The notes: a model not told the origin generated them from the sequence alone. A stretch of 64,000 nt of DNA from Pseudomonas parafulva (GCF_000800255.1 NZ_CP009747.1:4526001-4590000), one strand, 5' to 3'. Shown: positions 7,482-16,075, numbered from the stretch's first letter. Program-made: numbers and translations.

Positions 7482-8896
7482 AACGCCTGATGCTCACGGT
7501 CCTGGCGCTGGCACTGGGTGCTTGCACCACGGTCGGCCCCGACTACCACGTGCCCGCCGACGCCGCCGTGCAGCGCAGCGACCTGAACGGTCCGTTGCGC
7601 GAGGATGCCAGCAGCGTGGTGTCGGCGCCGGTGCCGGACGATTGGTGGCAGTTGTATCAGGATCCACGGCTCAACGCGCTGGTGCGCCAGGCGTTGGCGG
7701 CCAACAGTCAATTGCGCGTGGCGGCGGCGAACATCGCCAAGGCCCGTGCCCAGGTGGAAGTGGCTGAGTCGCAGGGCGGTTTTGGCGCGGGCGCCAAAGC
7801 CGGTGCCCAGCGCCTGCAAGAGTCTGGCGAAGCCTTTCTGCAGCCGAATAAAGTGCCGGTGGCCAATATCGGCGAAGCGATCATCAGCGCCTCGTACCAG
7901 TTCGACCTGTGGGGCACGCTCAAGCGTGGCACCGAGGCGGCCAAGGCCAATGCCGATGCCGTCCAGGCCGCCGCCGACACCGCGCGCATCACGGTAGTGG
8001 CCGACGTGGTCAAGGCCTACACCCAGGTGTGCTCGGCCAATGAGGAATACCACATCGCCCGGCAATCGCTGGACCTGCAACAGCAGGGCGTGCAACTCAA
8101 CCAGCGTCTGCGCGATGCCGGGCGCGGCGACGAGACCCTGGTCACCCGTTCGCAGACCCAATTCAAATCGTTGCGCGCCGAGTTGCCGCGCTTCCAGGCC
8201 GAGCGCGAGGCGGGCCTGTATACCCTGGCGGCACTGCTGGCCGTGCCGGTCGGCCAGTTGCCCGCCGGCACTGCCGAGTGCGCCGAACTGCCTCACCTGG
8301 CGCAACTGATTCCGGTGGGCGACGGCGCCGCACTGCTCAAGCGTCGGCCCGACGTGCGCCAGGCCGAGCGGCAGTTGGCAGCAGCCACGGCGAACATCGG
8401 TGTGGCGACCGGCGCGTTGTACCCGAACATCAGCTTCGGCGCGCAGATCGGCACCCTCGGCATCATCGACAACCTGGGCGAGCCTTCCACCAATCGCTGG
8501 GGCTTCGGCCCGCAGATCAGTTGGACGCTGCCCACCAACGGTACGCGTGCGCGCATCCGCGAGGCCGAGGCGTCGACCCAGGCCGCGCTGGCGCACTTCG
8601 ACGGTGTGGTGCTCGACGCCCTGCGCGAAACCCAGACGCGGCTGGCGCAATACAGCGCTTTGCTCGAACGACGCGACGCGCTGGCCGATGCCGAACGCTC
8701 GGCCAAGGACGCCGCCGACCAGACTCATCGCCGTTACGAGGCTGGGCGCGAGTCGTTCCTGGCCGATTTGCAGGCCACCCGCGCGTACACCGATGTGCGT
8801 GGCCAGTTGGCTGCGGCCAACAGTCAGGTAGCGATGGGGCAGGTCGGCGTGTTCCTGGCGTTGGGCGGTGGTTGGAAAGCAGCGGCTGCGCCGTGA
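7478..8896 (+). CDS. Outer-membrane efflux lipoprotein (NodT/OprM type)
   Basis: This 472-residue protein starts with a lipoprotein signal peptide (MKRLMLTVLALALGAC, lipobox LGAC). The mature N-terminus TTVGPDYHVP is typical of the NodT family of TolC-like channels. Two similar alpha-helical halves follow, one with LRVAAANIAKARAQVEVAES and one with RRPDVRQAERQLAAATANIG. It would be the exit duct of the tripartite pump encoded just upstream. The start at 7478 overlaps the adaptor stop. Further upstream in-frame starts lie inside the adaptor gene and would destroy the signal peptide. Confidence 0.92.
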   Translation: MKRLMLTVLALALGACTTVGPDYHVPADAAVQRSDLNGPLREDASSVVSAPVPDDWWQLYQDPRLNALVRQALAANSQLRVAAANIAKARAQVEVAESQGGFGAGAKAGAQRLQESGEAFLQPNKVPVANIGEAIISASYQFDLWGTLKRGTEAAKANADAVQAAADTARITVVADVVKAYTQVCSANEEYHIARQSLDLQQQGVQLNQRLRDAGRGDETLVTRSQTQFKSLRAELPRFQAEREAGLYTLAALLAVPVGQLPAGTAECAELPHLAQLIPVGDGAALLKRRPDVRQAERQLAAATANIGVATGALYPNISFGAQIGTLGIIDNLGEPSTNRWGFGPQISWTLPTNGTRARIREAEASTQAALAHFDGVVLDALRETQTRLAQYSALLERRDALADAERSAKDAADQTHRRYEAGRESFLADLQATRAYTDVRGQLAAANSQVAMGQVGVFLALGGGWKAAAAP

Positions 8897-8992
8897 AGGC
8901 GCCGGCTTGACCGGTGAATCGCTGCGCGCTATTCGCCGCAAGTCGCCGACAAAGCCCGACGCAAAACGTTTGCGTATTCCCGCGTCCGACAC

Positions 8993-9020
8993 TCAAGTAT
9001 TCATCGGCGACGCCGATCTA
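8993..9020 (+). promoter_or_regulatory. Candidate FliA (sigma-28) promoter for the chemoreceptor gene
   Basis: TCAAG at 8993-8997 and GCCGATCT at 9013-9020 resemble the flagellar sigma factor consensus (TCAAG/TAAAG, then GCCGATAA). The distance between element starts is 20 nt, near the expected 19. It lies about 100 nt before the ATG of the methyl-accepting chemotaxis gene, a class commonly transcribed by FliA. The last two bases of the -10 differ from consensus. Confidence 0.55.
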
Positions 9021-9122
9021 CTGGCACCAGCGTCCCGGAAGAGGACGCCCGTTCCCGTCGATAATAAAAGCGGGTGGTCAGCGTGATCAGGACGATCCCG
9101 GCCCCTTGCCAGGAGCTTCGCC

Positions 9123-11099
9123 ATGCCTCGACCCCGTGCCCGGATCGCCTCGCAACTCGGTATCGCCCTCGCCATCGTGCTGGCGTTGGTGATCACCGGC
9201 AGTACCCTGTTCGCCCTGCGCTCGCTCGACGACGCCAACCTCGCCACCCGCCAGCAGCACTTGGGTAGCGAAGCGCGGCTGCTCGCCGATCAGCTCGATA
9301 CCTTCCACGGCTCGCTCAAGGACAACACCCAGCGCCTGAGCGGGCTGTTCGAACGCCGCTTCGCCTCTGGCCTGAGGATTCAGGACGACCAGAGCGTGCA
9401 GGTCGCCGGTGTCGCCACCCCAGCGCTGTACCTGGGCGACCACCTGCTCAACAACGACCTGAGCATCGTCGATGAATTCCAGCAGATGACTGCCGGTATC
9501 GCCACGCTGTTCGTGCGCAGTGGCGACGACTTCGTGCGCATCGCCACCAACCTCAAGAAGCAGGACGGCAGCCGCGCCATCGGCACCCAGCTCGACCGCG
9601 CGCACCCGGCCTATGCGCGGCTGCTGGCCGGGCAGATGTACGTGGGCCGCGCCGTGCTGTTCGAGCGCAACTACATGACCCGCTACGTGCCGGTCAGCGA
9701 CACCAGCGGTCGGGTGATCGCCGTGCTGTTCGTCGGCTTCGACTACACCGATGCGCAAAACGCCCAGTTCACCAACCTCAAGCGCTTCCGCATCGGCCAG
9801 ACCGGCTCGCTGGCGCTGCTCGACAACCAAGGTCAGTGGCTGGTGCCGCCGGCGGGGGTGGCCGATACCCAGGCTGCGGCGACGGCCATCAAGGGCCTGG
9901 GGGCGCACGCGCAGTTCTGGAACAGCGGTGACCAGCGTTTCTTCAGCGTGGTGCAGCCGTTCGCCGAAGGCCCGTGGACCGTGGTGGCGAGCATGCCCGA
10001 GGCGGAAATCCGCGAAGTGACCTGGAGCGTCGGCCTGCGCCTGGCGATTGGCAGTCTGCTGGCCATGCTGCTGGCGGTGCTCGCCACCTTGTGGTTGCTG
10101 CGGCGCAAGCTGCGTCCGCTGGACGACCTGGTGCGCCAGGCCCAGGCGTTGGGCGCAGGCGACCTCAGTGCGCGGCTGACCCTGACCAGCGATGACGAGA
10201 TCGGTCAGTTGGCGCGCAGCTTCAACCAGATGGCCGACGCCCTGGCGACCATGGTCACGCACATTCGCAGCGCCTCCGAACAGGTCAGCGCCCGCTCGCA
10301 GTCGTTGGCCGGATTATCGTCCGGGGCGTGCGAGGGTATGGAACAGCAGTCCGGCGAGATCACCAGCATGGCGGGTGCCGTGGAGGAATTCAGCGCCACG
10401 TCGATGAACATTGCCGAGAACATGGCGGGCACCGAGCGCATGGCCCAGGACAACGCCCAGCAGACCCGTATCGGGCGTTCGGCCATGGACCAGGCGTCCG
10501 CCTCGCTGCGGCAGATCGCCGAAGCGCTGGGCGGCACGGCGACGGTGATGGACAGCCTGGGTGCGCGTTCGCAGGAAATCGGCGGCATCGTCGGGGTGAT
10601 CACCGCGATCGCCGAGCAGACCAACTTGCTGGCGCTCAACGCCGCCATCGAAGCGGCGCGCGCTGGCGAGCAAGGCCGCGGCTTCGCCGTGGTGGCCGAT
10701 GAGGTGCGTGGCTTGGCGGCGCGGACCCGCCAGGCCACCGAGGAAATTTCCACCATGATCGCCAGCATCCAGCAGCAGACGGGTCAGGCGATCAGCACCC
10801 TGGAGCAGGGCAATCGGTTGATGCAGGATGGCCTGGAGCGCAACGACAAGGTAGCCCAGGCGCTGGCCCGCATCGACGAGCAGAGCCGTGCGGCGGGCGA
10901 GCAGTTCACCGTGATCAGCACGGCAACCCAGGAGCAGAGCAGCACCGCCAACCTGCTCAGCCGCAACCTGCAGAGCATCGCCCAGGCCAACAGTGAGCAG
11001 CATGACGTGGCCAACGAGCTGGCGGCGACGGCCCGGGAGCTGGAAGGGCTGGCCGAGCAGTTGCGCCAGGAAGTGGACCGCTTTCGCGTCGCCGGGTAA
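9123..11099 (+). CDS. Methyl-accepting chemotaxis protein with a Cache-type sensor
   Basis: This 658-residue transmembrane chemoreceptor has a first membrane helix (about residues 12-35), a periplasmic region to about residue 305 that resembles Cache_3-Cache_2 sensors ([20 protein letters not shown], then [16 protein letters not shown]), a second membrane helix (about 308-330), a HAMP domain, and the conserved signalling tip [20 protein letters not shown] (about 500-519). It passes ligand binding to CheA/CheW. The ligand is not deducible; small organic acids are common for this sensor class. A FliA-like promoter precedes it. Confidence 0.93.
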   Translation: MPRPRARIASQLGIALAIVLALVITGSTLFALRSLDDANLATRQQHLGSEARLLADQLDTFHGSLKDNTQRLSGLFERRFASGLRIQDDQSVQVAGVATPALYLGDHLLNNDLSIVDEFQQMTAGIATLFVRSGDDFVRIATNLKKQDGSRAIGTQLDRAHPAYARLLAGQMYVGRAVLFERNYMTRYVPVSDTSGRVIAVLFVGFDYTDAQNAQFTNLKRFRIGQTGSLALLDNQGQWLVPPAGVADTQAAATAIKGLGAHAQFWNSGDQRFFSVVQPFAEGPWTVVASMPEAEIREVTWSVGLRLAIGSLLAMLLAVLATLWLLRRKLRPLDDLVRQAQALGAGDLSARLTLTSDDEIGQLARSFNQMADALATMVTHIRSASEQVSARSQSLAGLSSGACEGMEQQSGEITSMAGAVEEFSATSMNIAENMAGTERMAQDNAQQTRIGRSAMDQASASLRQIAEALGGTATVMDSLGARSQEIGGIVGVITAIAEQTNLLALNAAIEAARAGEQGRGFAVVADEVRGLAARTRQATEEISTMIASIQQQTGQAISTLEQGNRLMQDGLERNDKVAQALARIDEQSRAAGEQFTVISTATQEQSSTANLLSRNLQSIAQANSEQHDVANELAATARELEGLAEQLRQEVDRFRVAG

Positions 11100-11105
11100 G
11101 GGCGG

Positions 11106-12491
11106 CTAGGCCAGGGTCACGCCCAGGGCCTGGGCGCAGGCCTGCAGCGAACGCTGTTCGGCCTGCGCATACAGGGCCAACTCGTCCAGCACCGCAAGGC
11201 CCAGCGCGGCCTCGAAGGCCTCGCGGTTGGCGTTGCTGCCGTAGTGGGCCTGTGCGTCGTCGCCCAGGTTCGACTGGAAGATCCCGGCGGCGCTGACCGG
11301 CAGGAAGTCTTCGTAGACCAGCGCTTCGAAATGCACGTGCCCGGCATCGATCAGACCTTGTAGCGTGTCAGGGCGATCCTGGCGGGTACGTTCGGCCAGG
11401 CCTTTTTCGGTGGCGAAGTAGCGGAAATAGGCCAGGCCCTGTTCGCGCATCTGCGCCAGGTCATCGGGGAACTCGGCGAAGTGGCTGGCCAGCAGCGTTC
11501 GATAGCGCTCGGCATTGGCCTCGGCGGGCACGCCGCCCAGGGCCGCGCGGGTGGCGTCGAGCAGGCGGTCGTAGAGCCTGCGGCCCTTGGCCGTGAGCGC
11601 CGCGCCGCGCTGTTCGATCTCGCCGAAACGTGCGGTGTGACTGCCTTGGGCATCGCTGAAGGCGACCGTTTCCTGCAGCGCTTTGAAGCTGGTCTGGCGC
11701 AGCAGGATCGGATGGCGTCGAGTGGGTGGGCCTTCGACCACGGCCTTGGGCGCGATGCCTTTGGCCGGCATGCCCGCCTGGATGGCGTCGATGTCCAGGG
11801 TGCGCGGCGTCAGGTGGTTGATGTGCGGGCCTTTGAAGGCCACCACATCGGCGATCAGGCGGTGCTGCTGGTGCAACTGCTGGTACTGCTCGGCGCTGAC
11901 CGTCGCCTGCGGATGCCAGCGGAACGTGTGCAGGGCTTGCTCGACGAAGGTCTCGGCATCGGCGGCGCTCAGGCCGCCGTCGCGCTCGTGCTGGGCGATC
12001 AGTTCGAGTACGCGCGGGGTGAAGATGCTGCGTTTGGCCAGGATATCGCGGGCCAGCTCGCGCAGGCTGAGATCGTCGATCAGCTCCAGGCGCAGCAGCG
12101 AGGTGAAGACCCGGAACGGGCTGATGTGCAGCGATTGCTCGTGCACCGCGCGGAAGGCGGTGGAGTGCACCGGCACGCCCGCCGGGCTCAGGTCGTAATA
12201 GCCGACCGGCAGCATGCCCATGACCGCGAACAGTCGGGCGATGGTCGCCAGTTCCTCGGCCGTGCCGACGCGGATCGCGCCATGGCGCTCCTGGTCCAGA
12301 CGCTCGATTTCGCCGGTCCAGCGCAGGGCCTGGGCCACGTCGGGCTGTTCGGCCAGGATCTGCTGGTTGACCTCGCTCACCAGCTCCAGCAGCGTGCCGT
12401 ACAGCGGCACCTCTTCTTTGTACAGGCGCGACATGGCTGCGGAGAACTGCGTGCGAATGCTGTCGGGGCTGACGAAATGGTGGGCGGGCAT
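11106..12491 (-). CDS. hglS: 2-oxoadipate dioxygenase/decarboxylase HglS
   Basis: This 461-residue member of the former DUF1338/YdcJ family converts 2-oxoadipate to D-2-hydroxyglutarate in D-lysine catabolism, using Fe(II) and O2. From memory, P. putida HglS uses H70, H226 and E294 as iron ligands and R74 for the substrate. Here H70, R74 and H226 occur at the same numbers. The matching glutamate is at 291 in FGEIEQRG, because the loop before it is three residues shorter. The gene converges with the chemoreceptor gene with only 6 bp between them. No other lysine-degradation gene is visible nearby. Confidence 0.88.
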   Translation of the reverse strand: MPAHHFVSPDSIRTQFSAAMSRLYKEEVPLYGTLLELVSEVNQQILAEQPDVAQALRWTGEIERLDQERHGAIRVGTAEELATIARLFAVMGMLPVGYYDLSPAGVPVHSTAFRAVHEQSLHISPFRVFTSLLRLELIDDLSLRELARDILAKRSIFTPRVLELIAQHERDGGLSAADAETFVEQALHTFRWHPQATVSAEQYQQLHQQHRLIADVVAFKGPHINHLTPRTLDIDAIQAGMPAKGIAPKAVVEGPPTRRHPILLRQTSFKALQETVAFSDAQGSHTARFGEIEQRGAALTAKGRRLYDRLLDATRAALGGVPAEANAERYRTLLASHFAEFPDDLAQMREQGLAYFRYFATEKGLAERTRQDRPDTLQGLIDAGHVHFEALVYEDFLPVSAAGIFQSNLGDDAQAHYGSNANREAFEAALGLAVLDELALYAQAEQRSLQACAQALGVTLA

Positions 12492-12614
12492 CGCGGGGTT
12501 CCTGAAGGTGGTAGAGACCCTGACATGAAAGCGAGGAATGCACTTTCTCTACAAGCGAAAAAAAGTGCGAGGGTCATTCCTTTTTTGATCGAACCTGCTG
12601 CGCGGCCCAGCCCG

Positions 12615-13592
12615 TCACCGGGCGGTCACCACCAACTTGCCGACCGCTTGGCGCTGGGCCAGGCAATCGATGGCATGCCCGGCCTGCGCCAGCGGATAGG
12701 TCTGTGACACGCGCGGCTTGAGCTTGCCTTCGCTGTACCAGGCGAACAGTCGCCTGAAGTTGTCGGCGTTGTCCTGGGGCTGGCGCTGAGCGAAGGCGCC
12801 CCAGAACACGCCGAGCACGGCCGCGCCCTTGAGCAGTACCAGGTTGGCGGCCAGTTGCGGGATGCTGCCGCTGGCGAAACCCACGACCAACAGTCGGCCG
12901 TTCCAGGCCAGGCTGCGTACCGCCTGGTCGAACAGCTCGCCGCCGACCGGGTCGTAGATCACGTCTGCGCCCTGGCCGCCAGTCAGGCGTTTGACTTCGT
13001 CTTTCAGACTGGCCTGGCTGTAGTCGATCAGTTCGTCGGCGCCGGCAGCCTGGGCGACGGCCAGCTTCTCGGCACTGCTGGCGGCGGCGATCACTCGCGC
13101 GCCCAGGGCCTTGCCGATCTCCACGGCCGCCAGGCCCACACCACCCGAGGCGCCGAGCACCAACAGGGTTTCGCCGGCCTTGAGCTGGCCGCGCTGGCTG
13201 AGGGCGTGCATGGAGGTGCCGTAGGTCATGCTGAAGGCGGCGGCGGTAGTGAAGTCCATGTCGTCGGGAATCGGCAAGGCGTTGTAGTGCGGCACCGCGA
13301 CCTGTTCGGCGAAGGCGCCCCAGCCGGTCAACGCCATGACCCGTTGGCCGACCTTGAACGTGCCCGCCTTCTCGCCGACCGCCGCCACCACACCGGCCGC
13401 TTCGCCGCCGGGCGAGAAGGGCAGTGGTGGCTGAAACTGATACTTGCCCTGGATGATCAGCGTGTCGGGAAAGTTGACCCCGGCGGCGTGCACGTCGAGC
13501 AGCAGCTCGTTGGGCTTGGGCACCGGGCTGGCGACCTCTTCGAGCACCAGGTCGCCTGCCGGCCCCAGGGTTTTGCACAACACAGCTTTCAT
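12615..13592 (-). CDS. NADPH:quinone oxidoreductase-like protein (zinc-independent MDR family)
   Basis: This 325-residue protein has a GroES-like N-domain (AGVNFPDTLIIQGKYQ) and a Rossmann domain with LVLGASGGVGLAAVEIGKALGA at about residues 145-166. The structural and catalytic zinc cysteines of classical alcohol dehydrogenases are absent, as expected for quinone oxidoreductases that reduce quinones with NADPH. I chose the ATG at 13592 (MKAVLCKTLG) because AAAGGA lies 8-9 nt upstream; an in-frame extension to 13700 has no family features. The true substrate is unknown. Confidence 0.85.
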   Translation of the reverse strand: MKAVLCKTLGPAGDLVLEEVASPVPKPNELLLDVHAAGVNFPDTLIIQGKYQFQPPLPFSPGGEAAGVVAAVGEKAGTFKVGQRVMALTGWGAFAEQVAVPHYNALPIPDDMDFTTAAAFSMTYGTSMHALSQRGQLKAGETLLVLGASGGVGLAAVEIGKALGARVIAAASSAEKLAVAQAAGADELIDYSQASLKDEVKRLTGGQGADVIYDPVGGELFDQAVRSLAWNGRLLVVGFASGSIPQLAANLVLLKGAAVLGVFWGAFAQRQPQDNADNFRRLFAWYSEGKLKPRVSQTYPLAQAGHAIDCLAQRQAVGKLVVTAR

Positions 13593-13742
13593 CGGGCTAT
13601 TCCTTTGCGGGTGTTGGCCGATAAGTGTAGGAGGGCAAAGGGGTGGGTCAACGAGCATGGCCTGTTCTGATAGGCCGGCATAAGCCCTAATGCGGTTCAC
13701 TTAAGATCTGTATTGCTGGAATTGGAGCTGCTGCGCAGCCCA

Positions 13743-13850
13743 TCGCGGCGCAAGACCGCTCCCACAGGGTCCGTACAGCCCCCTGTTTCAGGGTTTGCGC
13801 GGACTTTGTGGGAGCGGCCTTGTGCCGCGAAAGGGCCGCGAAGCGGCCCC
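13743..13850. repeat. REP-type inverted pair (REPIN-like) plus a short palindrome
   Basis: A 24-nt arm at 13743-13766 (TCGCGGCGCAAGACCGCTCC...) is inverted at 13807-13830 with 22 of 24 matches. A further short palindrome GGGCCGC-GAA-GCGGCCC follows at 13833-13849. The arm sequence is the familiar Pseudomonas REP motif with GCTCCCACAG, found in many intergenic copies per genome. It occupies the largest part of the 356-bp gap between the quinone oxidoreductase and the FliL-like gene. It could fold as a long hairpin or serve as a nucleoid/gyrase site. I saw no other copy in this window. Confidence 0.85.
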
Positions 13851-13948
13851 AGCATTCTTTAAGTGGACAGCATTACGGCATAAGCCTGGGCTTGGGTTTG
13901 TACGCGGTGCTGGGTAAGCTGGCGCCCATTGTGTCGAGGAGCGAAGTC

Positions 13949-14353
13949 GTGAAAGCGTGGATCTTGATGGTGCTGGCGCTGCTGCTGCCGGTCGCGGCCC
14001 TGGCCGAAGAAGCCAAGGAAGGGGAACCGAAGGTGGCCTACATCAGCCTGAGCCCGCCCTTCGTCGGCAACTATGCGCTCGATGGCGGGCCCAAGCTGCG
14101 GGTATTCAAGGCCGACGTGGCCCTGCGCGTCACCGGTGATGCCGCTGTGGCGGCGGTCAAGCACCATGAGCCGCTGATCCGCAACCAGTTGGTGGCGTTG
14201 TTCACCCAGCAGGGTGTGGACAACATGAGCAGCGTCGAGGCCAAGGAGGCGTTGCGTCAGGAGGCGCTCAAGCAGGTGCAGCAGGTGATGCAGGCCGAGG
14301 AAGGCAAGCCGATTGTCGAAGACTTGCTCTTCAATAACCTGATCGTGCAGTGA
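13949..14353 (+). CDS. FliL-like secreted or membrane-associated protein
   Basis: This 134-residue protein has a signal peptide (about residues 1-19: MKAWILMVLALLLPVAALA). The body resembles the periplasmic domain of FliL: YISLSPPFVGNY, then FKADVALRVTGDAAVAAVKHHEPLIRNQLV and a C-terminal VEDLLFNNLIVQ. FliL supports stator function at the flagellar motor, but this copy stands alone with no flagellar genes around it, so the assignment is to the fold only. I chose GTG at 13949 because GAGGA at 13936-13940 is 8 nt upstream and this start gives a clean signal peptide. Confidence 0.72.
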   Translation: MKAWILMVLALLLPVAALAEEAKEGEPKVAYISLSPPFVGNYALDGGPKLRVFKADVALRVTGDAAVAAVKHHEPLIRNQLVALFTQQGVDNMSSVEAKEALRQEALKQVQQVMQAEEGKPIVEDLLFNNLIVQ

Positions 14354-14374
14354 CGCCGGCTAGCTGCCGTGTGA

Positions 14375-14827
14375 TTACCGCACCAGCGCGCAAATCGCCT
14401 GCCATTGCTCCGTCGTCACCGGCATCACTGACAGCCGGCTACCCTTCTGAACCAACGGCAGTTCGGCGAGTGCCGTCTGCTGCTTGAGCTGCCCCAATTC
14501 CAGTACCTGATCGAAAGTGCGTACCGGCTCCACGTCGACTGCGCTCCAGGGGTTCTTGTCGGCGCTGGCCTTGGCGTCGAAGTAGGGGCTCTGTGGGTCC
14601 AGCGCGGTGGGGTCCGGGTAGGCGCCCGCGCTGATCCGGGCGATGCCGGCGATGCCGGGCTGCGGGCAACTGGAGTGGTAGAAGAAGAACTCGTCGCCGA
14701 CGCTCATGGCGCGCAGGAAATTGCGCGCCTGATAGTTGCGCACGCCGTCCCAGCGCGCCTGGCCCAGGCGCGACAAATCGGCACTGGACAGCTCGTCGGG
14801 TTCGGATTTCATCAGCCAATAGGCCAT
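14375..14827 (-). CDS. EVE domain-containing protein
   Basis: This 150-residue protein starts MAYWLMKSEPDELS and has WDGVRNYQARNFLRAMSVGDEFFFYHS, the hallmark of EVE domains, which belong to the PUA/YTH fold that binds modified bases in RNA or DNA. The E. coli and human relatives are small stand-alone proteins of similar size. I chose the ATG at 14827 because homology begins at MAYWLMK; the frame is open to 14911 without family features. Its location beside fau and zapA is a stable housekeeping context, so a defence role is not indicated here. Confidence 0.85.
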   Translation of the reverse strand: MAYWLMKSEPDELSSADLSRLGQARWDGVRNYQARNFLRAMSVGDEFFFYHSSCPQPGIAGIARISAGAYPDPTALDPQSPYFDAKASADKNPWSAVDVEPVRTFDQVLELGQLKQQTALAELPLVQKGSRLSVMPVTTEQWQAICALVR

Positions 14828-15001
14828 GGGCGCTGCTCCTGACAAGTTTGGAAATAAGATGTTGCATCTAACCGACAGCCGGTTGGCGTCAACGTTTGCG
14901 TGTTGCGTCACGTTGGCGGAAAATGCGCCGATTTTAACGCTAGGGGCTCCGGCGATGCCGAGAAAGTCGTCGAGCCTGAACAGTTTGCCGAGGGGGCAAT
15001 C

Positions 15002-15154
15002 ATGAACAAACGCAAACCGGACCTACTGTGGATCCTGGCCTTCATCTTCGGTCTGGGCGTGGTCACCACCGGTTATGCGCAGGGTTTGTGGGAGCGCAAG
15101 CTCGACGCGTCATATCAGACGTCGGCCGTGTCCACCCCTCAACAGTCACGCTGA
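15002..15154 (+). CDS. Small single-pass membrane protein, function unknown
   Basis: This is a 50-residue open frame with a charged start (MNKRKPD), one hydrophobic helix (LLWILAFIFGLGVVTTGYA) and a polar tail. A strong ribosome-binding site, GAGGGGG at 14991-14997, is 4 nt upstream. It is convergent with fau and divergent from the EVE gene, so it would need its own promoter in 14828-15001. I do not recognise a named family. The codon use and RBS make it a credible small protein. Confidence 0.6.
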   Translation: MNKRKPDLLWILAFIFGLGVVTTGYAQGLWERKLDASYQTSAVSTPQQSR

Positions 15155-15173
15155 TCGCTGCGGCGCGCGGCCT

Positions 15174-15782
15174 TCAAGCCGGCGCCAGGTACCAGTTGCG
15201 GTCCGAGACGGTTCCGCGCAACGGTACATCCCAACTGGCCTGAGCCAGGCGCTCCACCTTCTGGCATTCATGGGCCAGACCCAGCAGCAGCGGTTTCTTC
15301 CAGGATTGGCGCCGGCCTTGATAGGCCAGGCTGCGATCATAGAAGCCTCCGCCCATCCCCAGGCGTCCGCCTGCCTCGTCGAAGCCCACCAGTGGCAGCA
15401 GAATCAGGTCCAGTGCCCACACCGGCCGCTGACGCTTGCGCTCGATCACCGGCTCGGCAATACGGAAACGGTTGCGCCGCAGTGGCTCGCCGCGTTCGAA
15501 GCGCTGGAACACCATGCGCGTGCGCGGCCAGGCGTGCAGGACCGGCAAGTAAGTGCGCTTGCCACGGCGCTGCGCTTCACGCAGCAACAGGCGCGGGTCG
15601 ATCTCACCGTCGTTGGGCAAATACAGGGCGATGTGCCGGGCACGTCGAAACAGCGGATGCTGCGCCAACTGGCGGTACAGGCCCAGGGCGGCCTGGCGCT
15701 GCTGAGCTGGGGTGAGTGCACGGCGGGCGTTGCGCAACACGCGACGCAGTTGTGGGCGGGTGAGCGGCGCGGTGTCGGTCAT
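15174..15782 (-). CDS. fau: 5-formyltetrahydrofolate cyclo-ligase
   Basis: This 202-residue member of the YgfA/MTHFS family converts 5-formyl-THF to 5,10-methenyl-THF with ATP, recycling a stored folate. Visible motifs are RRALTPAQQRQAAL near the N-terminus, ALYLPNDGEIDPRLLL, and the substrate/ATP loop LLPLVGFDEAGGRLGMGGGFYDRSL (about 129-153). It lies downstream of the 6S RNA gene in the same direction, the arrangement known from E. coli (ssrS-ygfA). A terminator-like hairpin separates the two. Confidence 0.93.
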   Translation of the reverse strand: MTDTAPLTRPQLRRVLRNARRALTPAQQRQAALGLYRQLAQHPLFRRARHIALYLPNDGEIDPRLLLREAQRRGKRTYLPVLHAWPRTRMVFQRFERGEPLRRNRFRIAEPVIERKRQRPVWALDLILLPLVGFDEAGGRLGMGGGFYDRSLAYQGRRQSWKKPLLLGLAHECQKVERLAQASWDVPLRGTVSDRNWYLAPA

Positions 15783-15826
15783 GGCACAGGCGATCCCGGA
15801 AGCGAGCCGTGGCAGGCGGCCTAAGC

Positions 15827-15852
15827 GAAAATGCCCGCCGAAGGGGCGGGCA
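15827..15852 (-). terminator. Rho-independent terminator after 6S RNA
   Basis: TGCCCGCC (15832-15839) pairs with GGCGGGCA (15845-15852). On the minus strand the stem is followed by ATTTTCGC. It lies between the 3' end of 6S RNA and the fau start codon, so it should limit read-through into fau. Confidence 0.75.
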
Positions 15853-15862
15853 TCGAATATTC

Positions 15863-16040
15863 AGGCTCCCCGATAAGACCGCTATCGGTGTAGCCCTTGA
15901 ACCCGAAAGTTCAAGGTGGAGATTGCAGGAGGCTTTAAGGCTTTCCGTCGAGCGGACATGCACACCGGCCCCACGTGCAAGCCCCGTGGTTGTGCGTATC
16001 GGCTCAGGGACATAACCGACTGGCGCATCCACCAGGGAGT
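15863..16040 (-). ncRNA. ssrS: 6S RNA (regulator of RNA polymerase)
   Basis: 6S RNA mimics an open promoter and binds sigma-70 RNA polymerase in stationary phase. The minus strand reads like the E. coli gene at several blocks: CCAGTC, then TCCCTGAGCCGATA, AAGCCTTAAA, and CCTTGAACTTTCGGGTTCAAGG followed by GCTACACCGA. The 5' end ACTCCCTGG can pair with the 3' GGGGAGC, forming the closing stem around a central bubble. The ends are my estimate: the 5' end is 7 nt after a TATACT -10 and the 3' end is before the terminator hairpin. Its position between fau and zapA matches other gammaproteobacteria. Confidence 0.9.
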
Positions 16041-16046
16041 GGCGCC

Positions 16047-16075
16047 AGTATACCTATCTCAATCCTTTTTGCTAA
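16047..16075 (-). promoter_or_regulatory. Sigma-70-type promoter of 6S RNA
   Basis: On the minus strand, TTAGCA (16070-16075) and TATACT (16047-16052) are spaced by 17 bp and point at the predicted 6S RNA 5' end near 16040. The upstream element lies inside the 3' end of zapA. Confidence 0.65.

Noticed and set aside
14375..14827. EVE-domain protein as a sign of a defence island
   Set aside because: EVE domains occur in modified-DNA restriction systems, but here the neighbours are FliL-like, fau, 6S RNA and zapA, a housekeeping context with no nuclease.
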